From Acinetobacter portensis (GTDB taxonomy: Bacteria; Pseudomonadota; Gammaproteobacteria; Pseudomonadales; Moraxellaceae): a stretch of DNA of 38,596 nucleotides. Location of the stretch: NCBI RefSeq assembly GCF_009372215.1, contig NZ_LWRV01000069.1:1-38596 (forward strand). Reading direction: 5' to 3'. Numbering within the stretch: position 1 is the first letter of the stretch; each line of letters begins with the position of its first letter. The translations under genes were made by a program, and so were the position numbers. Under the pieces are notes generated by a model that saw only the letters and a program-made list of their open reading frames with translations, did no database searches and had not been told where the DNA came from. This document shows, one piece after another, positions 16,211 to 24,984 of this stretch.

Positions 16211-17116
16211 ATGATGCGGATTGGTTTGTTCTTGCTTACCAACCTCGCGGTACTGGTTGTAGCTGGCATTATTTTGTCACTCTTCGGTGTCGGTAGTTAC
16301 CATGGCGCGGGTGGCTTAAATCTAGGCAACCTTTTAGTGATCTGTTTTGTCTTTGGTATGGTTGGTTCTTTAATTTCACTATTCATGTCTAAATGGATGG
16401 CGAAAAAAACCACGGGTACTGAACTCATTGACCCTAATGCACCTCGTAACCAAGCTGAAGCGTGGTTATTACAAGAAGTTGCACAATTAGCGCAACGTGC
16501 TGGTATTAATATGCCAGAAGTTGGTATTTTTCCATCTTATCAATCGAATGCGTTCGCAACTGGTTGGAACAAAAACGATTCTCTCGTTGCTGTTTCTACA
16601 GGTTTGCTTGAACGTATGAACAAAGATGAACTACGTGCTGTACTTGCTCACGAAATTGGTCACGTTGCCAATGGTGATATGGTGACACTTGCCCTAATTC
16701 AAGGTGTAGTGAACGCATTTGTTATGTTCTTTGCACGCGTTGTGGGTGACTTTATTGACCGTAATGTTTTTGGTCGTCAAGATGGTGAAGCACCTGGCTT
16801 AGGCTATTTCGCAATTACTATCGTACTAGATATTGTATTTGGTATTTTGGCATCTTCAATTGTGATGTGGTTCTCTCGCCAACGCGAATACCGCGCCGAT
16901 GAAGCAGGTGCTCGCTTAGCTGGTAAACAAGCCATGATTTCTGCATTACTTCGCTTACAAGCAGAATCTGAATTACCAGATGCAATGCCAAAAGAGATGA
17001 AAGCTTTTGCTATTTCGGCAGGTAAAGAAGAAGGTTTCAGCTTAGCTGCCCTCTTCCAAACTCACCCATCTATTGAACAGCGTGTTGCTGCTTTACAACA
17101 ATTAAATTTGCCTTAA
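16211..17116 (+). CDS. htpX: Inner-membrane protease HtpX
   Basis: Zinc metalloprotease that degrades damaged membrane proteins together with FtsH. The 301-residue protein has two N-terminal membrane segments (5-25, 40-60), the zinc motif H147-E148-I-G-H151 and the third ligand E226 in [13 protein letters not shown], with two more hydrophobic segments between (about 160-180 and 200-220). An AGAGGA Shine-Dalgarno lies upstream of the ATG. In enterics it is a CpxR/heat-induced gene; I see no clear Cpx or sigma-32 site here. A terminator follows. Confidence 0.97.
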   Translation: MMRIGLFLLTNLAVLVVAGIILSLFGVGSYHGAGGLNLGNLLVICFVFGMVGSLISLFMSKWMAKKTTGTELIDPNAPRNQAEAWLLQEVAQLAQRAGINMPEVGIFPSYQSNAFATGWNKNDSLVAVSTGLLERMNKDELRAVLAHEIGHVANGDMVTLALIQGVVNAFVMFFARVVGDFIDRNVFGRQDGEAPGLGYFAITIVLDIVFGILASSIVMWFSRQREYRADEAGARLAGKQAMISALLRLQAESELPDAMPKEMKAFAISAGKEEGFSLAALFQTHPSIEQRVAALQQLNLP

Positions 17117-17137
17117 TTTAAACACTTAAATTAAGCA

Positions 17138-17168
17138 TTAAAAAAGCCTCCAATTGGAGGCTTTTTTA
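17138..17168. terminator. Bidirectional terminator between htpX and DUF4112 gene
   Basis: Perfect stem AAAGCCTCCAATT / AATTGGAGGCTTT with A and T runs on its flanks, between convergent genes. Confidence 0.88.
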
Positions 17169-17194
17169 ATGTGGGAAGTATTTATGTATTCTTT

Positions 17195-17776
17195 TTATGA
17201 GCCCATATTTTGTAGCCACTGAATCACTAGACTTCCACCAAGCCAAACTGCATAAAAAAATATAGCAAGAAATAAAAACCCTAGAATATCTGGAATGTGT
17301 AGCCACAACCAAGCGACAACAGGATTACGCCAAAAGGCAGAATCACGTTGTTTCTTTTCTAAATTTTCATGTAAAAATGGATGAACAACATGATGATCTG
17401 AAGTTACCTGATACTCCACACGTATATGCTCATGTACAACATCTAAAGCTTTACGACTTGGACGTATAAAAACATCGAATATTGTGCCAACAATTGGAAT
17501 AACCCCCACAAAAGCATCAATCACAGCCATTTTCATGACAGGTGTGAGTTTATGTTGTGGTACACCAATTTGCTTGGCTTTATATATGGCATAACAAGTC
17601 AATACAAAACCTGCTGCATCACCTGCAATAGGAATGGTACTTAAAGCTGCATCCGCCCCTACGCCTTGCTTGGTAAATGGAATTCGAACAACGGAATCCA
17701 TCATATTGGCGTATTTTGCAAGATCACGCTCAAGCTGAATGACTTCGTGCTGACTTAATTTTTTTTGTTTTTGCAT
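17195..17776 (-). CDS. DUF4112 membrane protein
   Basis: A 193-residue protein whose core at about 12-125 (LAKYANMMDSVVRIPFTKQGVGADAALSTIPIAGDAAGFVLTCYAIYKAKQIGV...MKMAVIDAFVGVIPIVGTIFDVFIRPSRKALDV) matches the DUF4112 family, with two hydrophobic stretches rich in Pro/Gly. A C-terminal transmembrane helix (about 160-185) is also present. The family function is unknown. It has no apparent operon partner; about 150 bases separate its start from the stop of mgtE on the same strand. Confidence 0.85.
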   Translation of the reverse strand: MQKQKKLSQHEVIQLERDLAKYANMMDSVVRIPFTKQGVGADAALSTIPIAGDAAGFVLTCYAIYKAKQIGVPQHKLTPVMKMAVIDAFVGVIPIVGTIFDVFIRPSRKALDVVHEHIRVEYQVTSDHHVVHPFLHENLEKKQRDSAFWRNPVVAWLWLHIPDILGFLFLAIFFYAVWLGGSLVIQWLQNMGS

Positions 17777-17926
17777 CTCAATCCATCATTATTGAAGCAA
17801 TACCCTTGAGCATAAACGACATTGATCTATATTTTGTATCTTAATTACAATCGATCACTTTCATCAATTTCCCTTCATCTTATTTTACTGTTAAATAAAA
17901 GAAAATGATGAAAGTTGTCTAGTCGC

Positions 17927-19264
17927 TTAAAATAAAATAATAGAAGCGATAGATAAATACACAAGAACACCCGTTGCATCACATATAGATGTTACCAAAG
18001 GTGCAGATGCACTTGCTGGGTCAAAACCAAATTTATTTAAAATAAAGGGCAAGCTCATACCAATTAAACACCCCAATAGCACAATGCCAACCATGCTAAT
18101 TGCAAGTACTAAAGCAACAAGTTCATCGCCACGGTAAAAACCAAGGAAAGATACAGCTAAAGCCATGGTTAAACCTAAGCAAAGTGCAACTAAACTTTCA
18201 CGCCCCAATAGGAAGAACCAATCTTTAAATTGAACATCACCTGTTGCCAATGCACGAACCATTAATGTTGATGATTGCGAACCTGCATTACCACCACTTC
18301 CGACAAGTAAAGGCAAGAAGAACACCAATACAATATTTTGCGCAATAATATCTTCAAAATGTGCGATACCAATCCCTGAAAGCAAGCTTCCAAAGACCAG
18401 AAAAACAAGCCAAAACACACGATTTTTATAAAGCTGTATAATTGGTGTCGATTTTAAACTCAGTTTAGATGTCGCACTAACGGCACCTGCTTTTAAGAAG
18501 TCTTCCGTTGCCTCTTCACGTGCAACATCCATAGCATCATCATGGGTAACGATCCCCACCATAATGCCCTTTTCATCGACAATGGGTAGTGCAAGCAAAT
18601 CATAACGCGCAATGATTTTTGCGACTTCATCTTGATCTGAATCTACTTTTGCAAAAAGAACATCGGTGACCATCAAATCATTAATATTTTGTTGTTCTTG
18701 TGCCAAAATAAGTTGTTTTAGGGAAATCACACCCAGCAATTTACGTGCTTCATCTAAAACGTAGGCGAAATAAATCGTTTCTGTATCGGGTGCTTCCGTA
18801 CGCAACATCTTAATCGCATCTGCTACGACCATATTAGGCAATAAGGTTGCATATTCGGAACTCATAATGGCTCCTGCTGTACCTTCTACATAAGATGATA
18901 ATAAACGAATATCTTCACGTTCTGCTTGAGCTAAAGCAGGAAGCAATGCATTTTGCTGATTTTCATCTAAGCTTTTAAAGACATCAGCTCGCTTATCTGA
19001 AGACATCTCCCCCATAATTTCTGCTAAAACTTGGCGCTGTAAAACTTCTGCAAGCTCAACTTGAATATGGGGAGGTAAATGTGAAAAGACATATGAACGA
19101 TCAGGCAAGTTCAAAAGTAGCTTTTGAATATTTTCAATAGGTAATTGAGCGACGACATCTGCAACATCTGCGGCGCGAAAAGTTTTTAATGACTCAAGTG
19201 CAAGTTCGATATGATTATTTTTAACTGCATCATTTATTAGATACAAAAAGTTGTTGTAGCTCAT
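17927..19264 (-). CDS. mgtE: Magnesium transporter MgtE
   Basis: Mg2+-gated magnesium channel of the inner membrane. The start at 19264 (MSYNNFLY, 445 residues) follows an AGGGA Shine-Dalgarno; an ATG 14 codons upstream lacks one. Domain order is canonical: N-terminal superhelical MgtE_N (about 20-125), a tandem CBS pair (about 125-250, with a second-CBS block VDEKGIMVGIVTHDDAMDVA), a connecting helix, then five membrane helices with the pore-region signature LPLLVGSGGNAGSQSSTLMVRALATGD and the acidic residue in SICDATGV. I see no Mg2+ riboswitch in the 340-base upstream gap. Confidence 0.95.
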   Translation of the reverse strand: MSYNNFLYLINDAVKNNHIELALESLKTFRAADVADVVAQLPIENIQKLLLNLPDRSYVFSHLPPHIQVELAEVLQRQVLAEIMGEMSSDKRADVFKSLDENQQNALLPALAQAEREDIRLLSSYVEGTAGAIMSSEYATLLPNMVVADAIKMLRTEAPDTETIYFAYVLDEARKLLGVISLKQLILAQEQQNINDLMVTDVLFAKVDSDQDEVAKIIARYDLLALPIVDEKGIMVGIVTHDDAMDVAREEATEDFLKAGAVSATSKLSLKSTPIIQLYKNRVFWLVFLVFGSLLSGIGIAHFEDIIAQNIVLVFFLPLLVGSGGNAGSQSSTLMVRALATGDVQFKDWFFLLGRESLVALCLGLTMALAVSFLGFYRGDELVALVLAISMVGIVLLGCLIGMSLPFILNKFGFDPASASAPLVTSICDATGVLVYLSIASIILF

Positions 19265-19606
19265 GTTGGTCCCTGATTGCTTCTCACGCAGCAACAAAGG
19301 CAACATGGCAATTTAGTTCATTGCCAACAGAAAACCTTCACCCTGTATGAGATGAATATAACATTTTGAAAAATAAAATAATTGACAACTATGCCTGTCC
19401 ATTTAAGAACGAGATCCTCTATATACCGTTTATACGGCGTGCAAATACTACAAACAACTTATACATTACTCAACCAATAAAACAAAAAGTATACAATTCA
19501 AGTGATTAGACTTCTTTCATAAATCTCTTTTACACTCTATTAATACCAGCTTCAAGCATGGCTTGAAAACTTACTTTTAAAGTAAATATCAGCTAAATAA
19601 AAGCAA
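19265..19606. other. Intergenic region between RND gene and mgtE
   Basis: About 340 AT-rich bases between two minus-strand genes, so it is the mgtE leader/promoter and the RND 3' region. It contains a 7-bp inverted repeat TTCAAGC-ATG-GCTTGAA around 19551-19567. No T-run follows, and no ORF is seen. Confidence 0.45.
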
Positions 19607-22600
19607 TCATTTCAGTTTAGATACTTTTTGCTTCGATTTAAAAATACTGCGAATAAGGACATACATAAATGGAATGAAGATAAGGACTAATACAGTACCA
19701 AATATCACGCCCCCCAAAACACTCACGCCAATTTCTTGACGGCTTGCCGCACCTGCACCAAAGGCAAAAACAAGGGGTAAAACACCTGCACCAAAAGCAA
19801 TTGAAGTCATTAAAATTGGACGTAAACGTAAGCCTGCTGCACTTAATGCTGCATCAATCGCAGATTTTCCTTGTTGTTGTGCCATTGATGCAAATTCGAC
19901 AATTAAAATTGCATTTTTACATGACAAACCAATTGTTGTTAACAAGGCAATTTGAAAGTAAATATCGTTTGGAAAACCTGAGAAATAACTAAATAAGATA
20001 TTGCCACCAATCCCCAAAGGAATAGCGGTCATAACCGCAGCAGGAATAGACCAACTTTCATATAAAGCAGCTAAACATAAGAAAATAAAGCCAATAGATA
20101 CCAAATAAAGTAAAAGTGCCTGATTACTCGATTTATTTTCTTCAAATGACATTCCGCTCCAAGCTAAATCTACACCTGACTGAGTATCTACCAGTTTTTG
20201 CAGATCTTGCATGGCTTGACCAGAACTCACATTGGTAGCTTTATCTGCCTCTAGCTCAAGTGCGGAATAACCATTAAAACGATTCACAATTTCAGGGCCA
20301 CCTGACCAATGTGTTTCGGAAAAACTGGAAAATGGCACCATTTCATTTTGATTGTTTCGTACCGACCAAAACTGTAAGTCGTCGGGATTCGATCTAAATA
20401 ATGCGTCGCTTTGCATCATGACTTTTTTAATACGTCCTCGATCAATAAAGTCATTAATGTATTTTCCACCTAAAGCCGCAGACAAAGTACTGTTGATATC
20501 CGTTAGCGATAAACCTGCTGCCATCGCTGCTTTTTGATTAATTTGAACCACAAGTTTTGCACGATCTGGCACAGCTTTTTTATCTAAATTTTCAAAGCTT
20601 GTATAAACTTTTGCTTCATCTTTTAGTTGCTTAAATTTTTCATTTAATACAGCTCGACCCTGCCCTTCAATATCACGTAACCAAAGGTTCACACCATTGG
20701 TATCGCCTAGACCATTTACAACAGGTGGCATCATAACCATCACATTGGCATTTTGATTTGCTTTGAAATATTTCATTGCACGTTCTTTCACAGCATTTGC
20801 ACTGTTTTCTTTGCCGCTACGCTCATCCCAATGTTTTAATTTTACAAAACCTTGCGCTAAGTTTTGCCCTGTTCCACCACGGCTACGTCCATAACGTAAC
20901 ATCACCAAATCTACATTGGCTTTTTCATATTCTAAAAAGTAGCGTCTAACATTTTCACCCACTTCAATGGTTTTCGACATTGGCGCATTATCTTGCAATG
21001 ACACTTGAAGCATCAGTGTGCCTTGGTCTTCGTTGGGCAAGAAACTTGTAGGTAAAACACGATAAAACAACGCAAATGTAATAATCAAAGCAAATGCAAT
21101 AACAAGGGTAATTAAACGATTCTCAATAGTTTTAAATGAGATAGAAATATATTTGGTTTTGACTTTATCTAAAAATGAATTAAAACGATTTGCCCATTGA
21201 TAAGGCTGATGATTAGGTTTCAAAATAAGTGCACATAATGCAGGTGTGAGTACCAAAGCAACGGCTAATGAAATTGCCATTGCAGTTACAAGCGTAATAG
21301 AAAATTGACGATAAATAACGCCTGTAGATCCACCAAAAAATGCCATTGGAATAAACACAGCACTTAAAACCAATGTAATTCCCACCAATGCACCACTAAT
21401 TTCCTGCATAGATTCAATAGAAGCTTGTTTTGCACTTAGTCCTTTTTCATGCATTAAACGCTCAACATTTTCTACGACAACAATAGCATCATCCACCAAC
21501 AGACCAATTGCCAAAACCAAAGCAAATAAGGTTAAAGTATTTACACTCATTCCCGCAGCAAATAACACAGCCATTGTGCCTAAAACAACAACGGGAACTG
21601 TAATGGTCGGTATAAGCGTTGCGCGCCAATTTTGCAAAAATAAAAAGATAACAACAATAACCAATAAAATAGCTTCAAAGAGTGTTTTTACCACTTCTTT
21701 AATCGATTCTTGAACAAAAGGTGTGTTATCTCTTGGATAAACCAATTTATAGCCTTCAGGCAACTTTTTAGAAATATTCGCAACAGCTTCATCAATCAGT
21801 TTCGATGTTTCAATGGCATTCGCACCCGATGCTAATGAAACTGCCATTCCTGCCGATGGATAACCATTAATGGTGTTATACGCTTGATAATTCTCTGCGC
21901 CAATTTCAACACGTGCCACATCTTTCAAATAGACATAGCTGCCATTTTGCGTGGCTTTAATAATAATATTGTTAAATTCTTCAACTGTTTTTAAGCGTGA
22001 GCCTGAAGTTACTTTTGCATTTAAATATTGTTCTTGTGCAACAGGTAACTCACCTAAACCACCGGCTGCAACTTGAGTATTTTGCGCTTCGACTGCTTTT
22101 TGAATATCACTTGGGATCAGTTTGTAATCTTTTAATTTATTTGGATTTAACCAAATTCTCATCGCAAATTGAGAACCAAATACATCTAATTCACCCACGC
22201 CTTCTACACGTGCAATTTCAGATTCTAAATGTGTCTGTAAATAATCTGACAAGGCAATATTGTCGCTTTTACGAGATTCATCATACAAACCAATGACCCT
22301 ATGCGTATCGCCTAAAGACTTTACAACATTCACCCCTTGTCTTTGCACATCTTCAGGTAAACGATTTAATGCACCATTAATGGCATTTTGCACTTGAACT
22401 TGCGCGGTATCAGGATCTGTTCCGTTATCAAAACTAATTTGAATACGGCTTTTTCCTGTCGAGTCACTGTTTGAACTAAAATATAGAAGATGATCTAAAC
22501 CTTTAATCTGTTCTTCTAATATTTGGGTAACACTTTCTTCTACAGTTTCTGCATCTGCACCTGAATAGTTTGTATTTATTGAGATTTTTGGTGGCGCTAT

Positions 22601-22714
22601 GTCAGGATAACGCTCTATAGGCAAATTAAGTATCGAAAACATGCCTAAAGCCATCACAAAGATAGCCAAAACACCTGCAAAAATTGGGCGCTCAATAAAA
22701 TATTTAGACAACAT
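19607..22714 (-). CDS. RND (HAE1/AcrB-type) efflux permease, orphan
   Basis: A 1035-residue inner-membrane proton/drug antiporter, full length for the family. The N-terminus (FIERPIFAGVLAIFVM...LPIERYPDIAPP) is classic AcrB-type. The proton-relay pair D408-D409 lies in LAIGLLVDDAIVVVENVER, the partner lysine in TTIGLSCKNAILIVEFA (near 935), and the arginine in GLRLRPILMTSIAFG; these are all intact, so it should be active. The two large periplasmic loops are present. It is not obviously AdeB or AdeJ by its N-terminal sequence, so I give no symbol. No membrane-fusion protein or outer-membrane channel gene is adjacent; it would have to borrow partners. Substrates are unknown. Confidence 0.94.
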   Translation of the reverse strand: MLSKYFIERPIFAGVLAIFVMALGMFSILNLPIERYPDIAPPKISINTNYSGADAETVEESVTQILEEQIKGLDHLLYFSSNSDSTGKSRIQISFDNGTDPDTAQVQVQNAINGALNRLPEDVQRQGVNVVKSLGDTHRVIGLYDESRKSDNIALSDYLQTHLESEIARVEGVGELDVFGSQFAMRIWLNPNKLKDYKLIPSDIQKAVEAQNTQVAAGGLGELPVAQEQYLNAKVTSGSRLKTVEEFNNIIIKATQNGSYVYLKDVARVEIGAENYQAYNTINGYPSAGMAVSLASGANAIETSKLIDEAVANISKKLPEGYKLVYPRDNTPFVQESIKEVVKTLFEAILLVIVVIFLFLQNWRATLIPTITVPVVVLGTMAVLFAAGMSVNTLTLFALVLAIGLLVDDAIVVVENVERLMHEKGLSAKQASIESMQEISGALVGITLVLSAVFIPMAFFGGSTGVIYRQFSITLVTAMAISLAVALVLTPALCALILKPNHQPYQWANRFNSFLDKVKTKYISISFKTIENRLITLVIAFALIITFALFYRVLPTSFLPNEDQGTLMLQVSLQDNAPMSKTIEVGENVRRYFLEYEKANVDLVMLRYGRSRGGTGQNLAQGFVKLKHWDERSGKENSANAVKERAMKYFKANQNANVMVMMPPVVNGLGDTNGVNLWLRDIEGQGRAVLNEKFKQLKDEAKVYTSFENLDKKAVPDRAKLVVQINQKAAMAAGLSLTDINSTLSAALGGKYINDFIDRGRIKKVMMQSDALFRSNPDDLQFWSVRNNQNEMVPFSSFSETHWSGGPEIVNRFNGYSALELEADKATNVSSGQAMQDLQKLVDTQSGVDLAWSGMSFEENKSSNQALLLYLVSIGFIFLCLAALYESWSIPAAVMTAIPLGIGGNILFSYFSGFPNDIYFQIALLTTIGLSCKNAILIVEFASMAQQQGKSAIDAALSAAGLRLRPILMTSIAFGAGVLPLVFAFGAGAASRQEIGVSVLGGVIFGTVLVLIFIPFMYVLIRSIFKSKQKVSKLK

Positions 22715-23043
22715 ATGTCTTATTCACACTTCCGATGTAGATGTTATTTCATCTTTAAGCGATGAAATTCGTATTTAAAAAATCGTTTGCGATCTTCTGT
22801 GACAAAAGCTTAAAATACAAGAATAGATTACAGAAAAAAATCGAATAATTTTAATTATGAAGAAACTATGTAGAACTTTAATGAATTCTATTTCTACTTT
22901 ACAAAACAAAATAAATATCCATAATTCATCAAGTTTTAGTTAATGTGTATTTTTTATAAGATTAAGCGATTTTGCTTAAATTAAATAATAATTTTTTAAG
23001 GCTGATACTTTATTGTGCCTAAAAACTTCGGAAATATTTCAAG
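22715..23043. other. Divergent regulatory region, RND gene / dgkA
   Basis: About 330 AT-rich bases that must hold both divergent promoters. The notable element is the dyad at 22746-22768. A second small inverted repeat (AAGC-GATTTT-GCTT) lies near 22967-22980. No ORF or RNA gene is seen. Confidence 0.5.
22746..22768. promoter_or_regulatory. Operator-like dyad upstream of RND gene
   Basis: ATTTCATC (22746-22753) and its exact complement GATGAAAT (22761-22768) are separated by seven bases. The 23-base dyad begins 31 bases before the RND start codon, a usual position for a repressor operator; a 5'-UTR hairpin is an alternative. No regulator gene is adjacent. Confidence 0.45.
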
Positions 23044-23418
23044 ATGAATCAAAATTCTCCTTTCAAAGGTAAAACAGGCGTTAAACGTATTTTGAATGCA
23101 ACACAATACTCTATAGATGGTTTTAAATCTGCTTTTCAAAAAGAAGCAGCGTTTCGCCAAATTATCTTAATCAATATTATTTTAATACCAATAACATTCT
23201 TTTTAAATGTAAGCCCTGCTGAACAAGCGATTATGATTATTGTATGTTTACTTTCAATTATTGTTGAACTTTTTAATTCTGCAATTGAAGCCGTTGTAGA
23301 CCGAATTTCATTAGACAAACATGAACTTTCTAAAGATGCCAAAGACATGGGAAGTGCTGCTCAATTTGTATCTTTAGCTATTATTTTTGCAAGCTGGTCA
23401 ATTATTTTATTACGGTAA
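23044..23418 (+). CDS. dgkA: Diacylglycerol kinase
   Basis: Small trimeric inner-membrane enzyme that phosphorylates diacylglycerol to phosphatidic acid, recycling lipid released by osmoregulated glucan or LPS modification. The 124-residue protein has a charged N-terminal surface helix (KGKTGVKRILNATQYSIDGFKSAFQKEAAFRQ), then three membrane helices, with the diagnostic catalytic block ELFNSAIEAVVDRIS...HELSKDAKDMGSAAQ. Length and order are normal for DgkA. It is divergent from the RND gene and ends at its own terminator. Confidence 0.96.
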   Translation: MNQNSPFKGKTGVKRILNATQYSIDGFKSAFQKEAAFRQIILINIILIPITFFLNVSPAEQAIMIIVCLLSIIVELFNSAIEAVVDRISLDKHELSKDAKDMGSAAQFVSLAIIFASWSIILLR

Positions 23419-23433
23419 ATATCTTCAAATATT

Positions 23434-23461
23434 TAAGGGCAATTTTCCGCCCTTTTCTTTT
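23434..23461 (+). terminator. Intrinsic terminator after dgkA
   Basis: Stem AAGGGC / GCCCTT with an eight-base AT-rich loop, then a T-rich stretch. Confidence 0.75.
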
Positions 23462-23533
23462 GCGTAGACTTTTGTAAATTGTCACTTACCTGTAAACCTA
23501 AAAACCAATACTGCCTTGCATCTAAATACGAAG

Positions 23534-24682
23534 ATGTTAAAAATCATGCAAAAAACATTGGTCACTCTTTTAAGTCTTGCGTCTTTAACCGCATGTAGCC
23601 AACTCCCAAAACCACAAGATCAAATAAATCTACTTATTCCAACATCGCAACAACATCAAGAACCTAAAATCATTATTATTGGTCATCGTGGTGCAAGTGC
23701 TTTACGCCCTGAACATACTTTAGCGTCTTATCAAAAAGCCATAGATGATGGCGCAGACTTCATTGAACCTGATTTGCTTCCAACCAAAGATGGTTATTTG
23801 GTTGCTCGTCATGAAAATGATATTACAACCACAACAAATGTAAGTGAACTTTCACAATTTAAAGATCGCAAAACAACAAAAGTAATTGATGGTGAAAGTC
23901 ATACAGGATGGTTTACCGAAGACTTCAATTTAAGTGAACTAAAACAACTCAAAGCTCGTGAACGCATTCCTGATGTTCGCCCTAATAATGCAAAGTACAA
24001 TGATCAATTCAAAATTCCAACTTTAGAAGAAATTATTGCTTTGGCGCAAAAACACTATGAGCAAACAGGAAAATTAGTGGGTTTATATATTGAAACCAAG
24101 CACCCCACCTATTTTCAAAAAATTAATCTTGCACTAGAAGATCGCTTACTCAAAACGCTATCTACACATGAATTTACACGTGATTTAGCGCCTATTTATT
24201 TACAATCTTTTGAAGTTACTAATTTGCATTATATAAAAGAACAATTACCAAAATACAAAGGTTTAAAACAAGCACAATTAATACAACTTTATAGTGATGT
24301 TGATGAATCTCCTGCGGACTTCATTGCTCAAGGCATTCACAAAACCTATGGTGATTTAGCTACGACTGAAGGCTTAAAAAATGTGGCAACTTATGCTCAA
24401 GGTATTGGCCCAAGTAAAAACTATATTGTAAATAATGCAGGTGAACTTACACATTTTGTTCAAGATGTTCATGCACAAGGCTTAAAAATACATCCTTATA
24501 GTTTACGTCCTGAAAATAAGTTTTTAATTGACTCATTATATTGTAATAAAAATGCAAATGAGCGATGTATTCAAGGTGCAATGGCTGAATATCAAATTTT
24601 CTTTAAAGCAGGTGTAGATGGCGTATTTACAGATGATCCTGCTTTAGGTCGTAAAGCTGTGAATGCGTTTTTGCAAAAATAA
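23534..24682 (+). CDS. glpQ: Glycerophosphodiester phosphodiesterase lipoprotein (GlpQ-type)
   Basis: Hydrolyses glycerophosphodiesters to glycerol-3-phosphate and an alcohol. A lipobox ending LTA-C shows it is a lipoprotein, so it acts in the periplasm or at the outer membrane. I use the ATG at 23534; an ATG at 23546 also gives a sound signal sequence. The GDPD catalytic motifs are visible: IIGHRGASALRPEHTLASY, then DFIEPDLLPTKDGYLVARHEN, and further on YIETKHP; the C-terminal VDGVFTDDPALGRK is also typical. The 382-residue length and long insert after the first motif match periplasmic GlpQ rather than cytosolic UgpQ. A terminator follows. No glycerol-3-phosphate transporter is adjacent. Confidence 0.92.
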   Translation: MLKIMQKTLVTLLSLASLTACSQLPKPQDQINLLIPTSQQHQEPKIIIIGHRGASALRPEHTLASYQKAIDDGADFIEPDLLPTKDGYLVARHENDITTTTNVSELSQFKDRKTTKVIDGESHTGWFTEDFNLSELKQLKARERIPDVRPNNAKYNDQFKIPTLEEIIALAQKHYEQTGKLVGLYIETKHPTYFQKINLALEDRLLKTLSTHEFTRDLAPIYLQSFEVTNLHYIKEQLPKYKGLKQAQLIQLYSDVDESPADFIAQGIHKTYGDLATTEGLKNVATYAQGIGPSKNYIVNNAGELTHFVQDVHAQGLKIHPYSLRPENKFLIDSLYCNKNANERCIQGAMAEYQIFFKAGVDGVFTDDPALGRKAVNAFLQK

Positions 24683-24984
24683 TTAAATCTCTTTCCAATA
24701 AAATCCCCGCTATTTGTGGGGGTTTTATTAATGACGAGGTACATGCTTGAAATATTATTCAAATTATTAGATTTTTTCATCATTGGCTTAAAGTTAGTCA
24801 TTATGAAAAAACTATGTATCAGACATCAATCAGCAGGTAAAAGATCTTATGTTTATTGATCATCTTTTTGTGAATATTGAATCAAAGAAAACCACAATAA
24901 AAGAACATAAAATTACTTATTTAAACTACATCTTCTTTAAATTTACATCAAATATTAAATAAACAATATTACTGGAAATATAAA
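24683..24984. other. Intergenic region after glpQ
   Basis: About 300 bases. The first 50 hold a terminator; the rest is AT-rich and should contain the promoter of the following gene. No ORF or RNA gene is apparent. Confidence 0.45.
24700..24730 (+). terminator. Intrinsic terminator after glpQ
   Basis: Stem AATCCCCGC / GTGGGGGTTTT around a short loop, followed by T-rich DNA. Confidence 0.75.

Noticed and set aside
19551..19567. TTCAAGC-ATG-GCTTGAA repeat as terminator of the RND gene.
   Set aside because: No T-run follows on either strand, so intrinsic termination is not supported.
19265..19606. Mg2+ riboswitch in the mgtE leader.
   Set aside because: I could not recognise the conserved M-box elements, and the leader shows no terminator/antiterminator pair.
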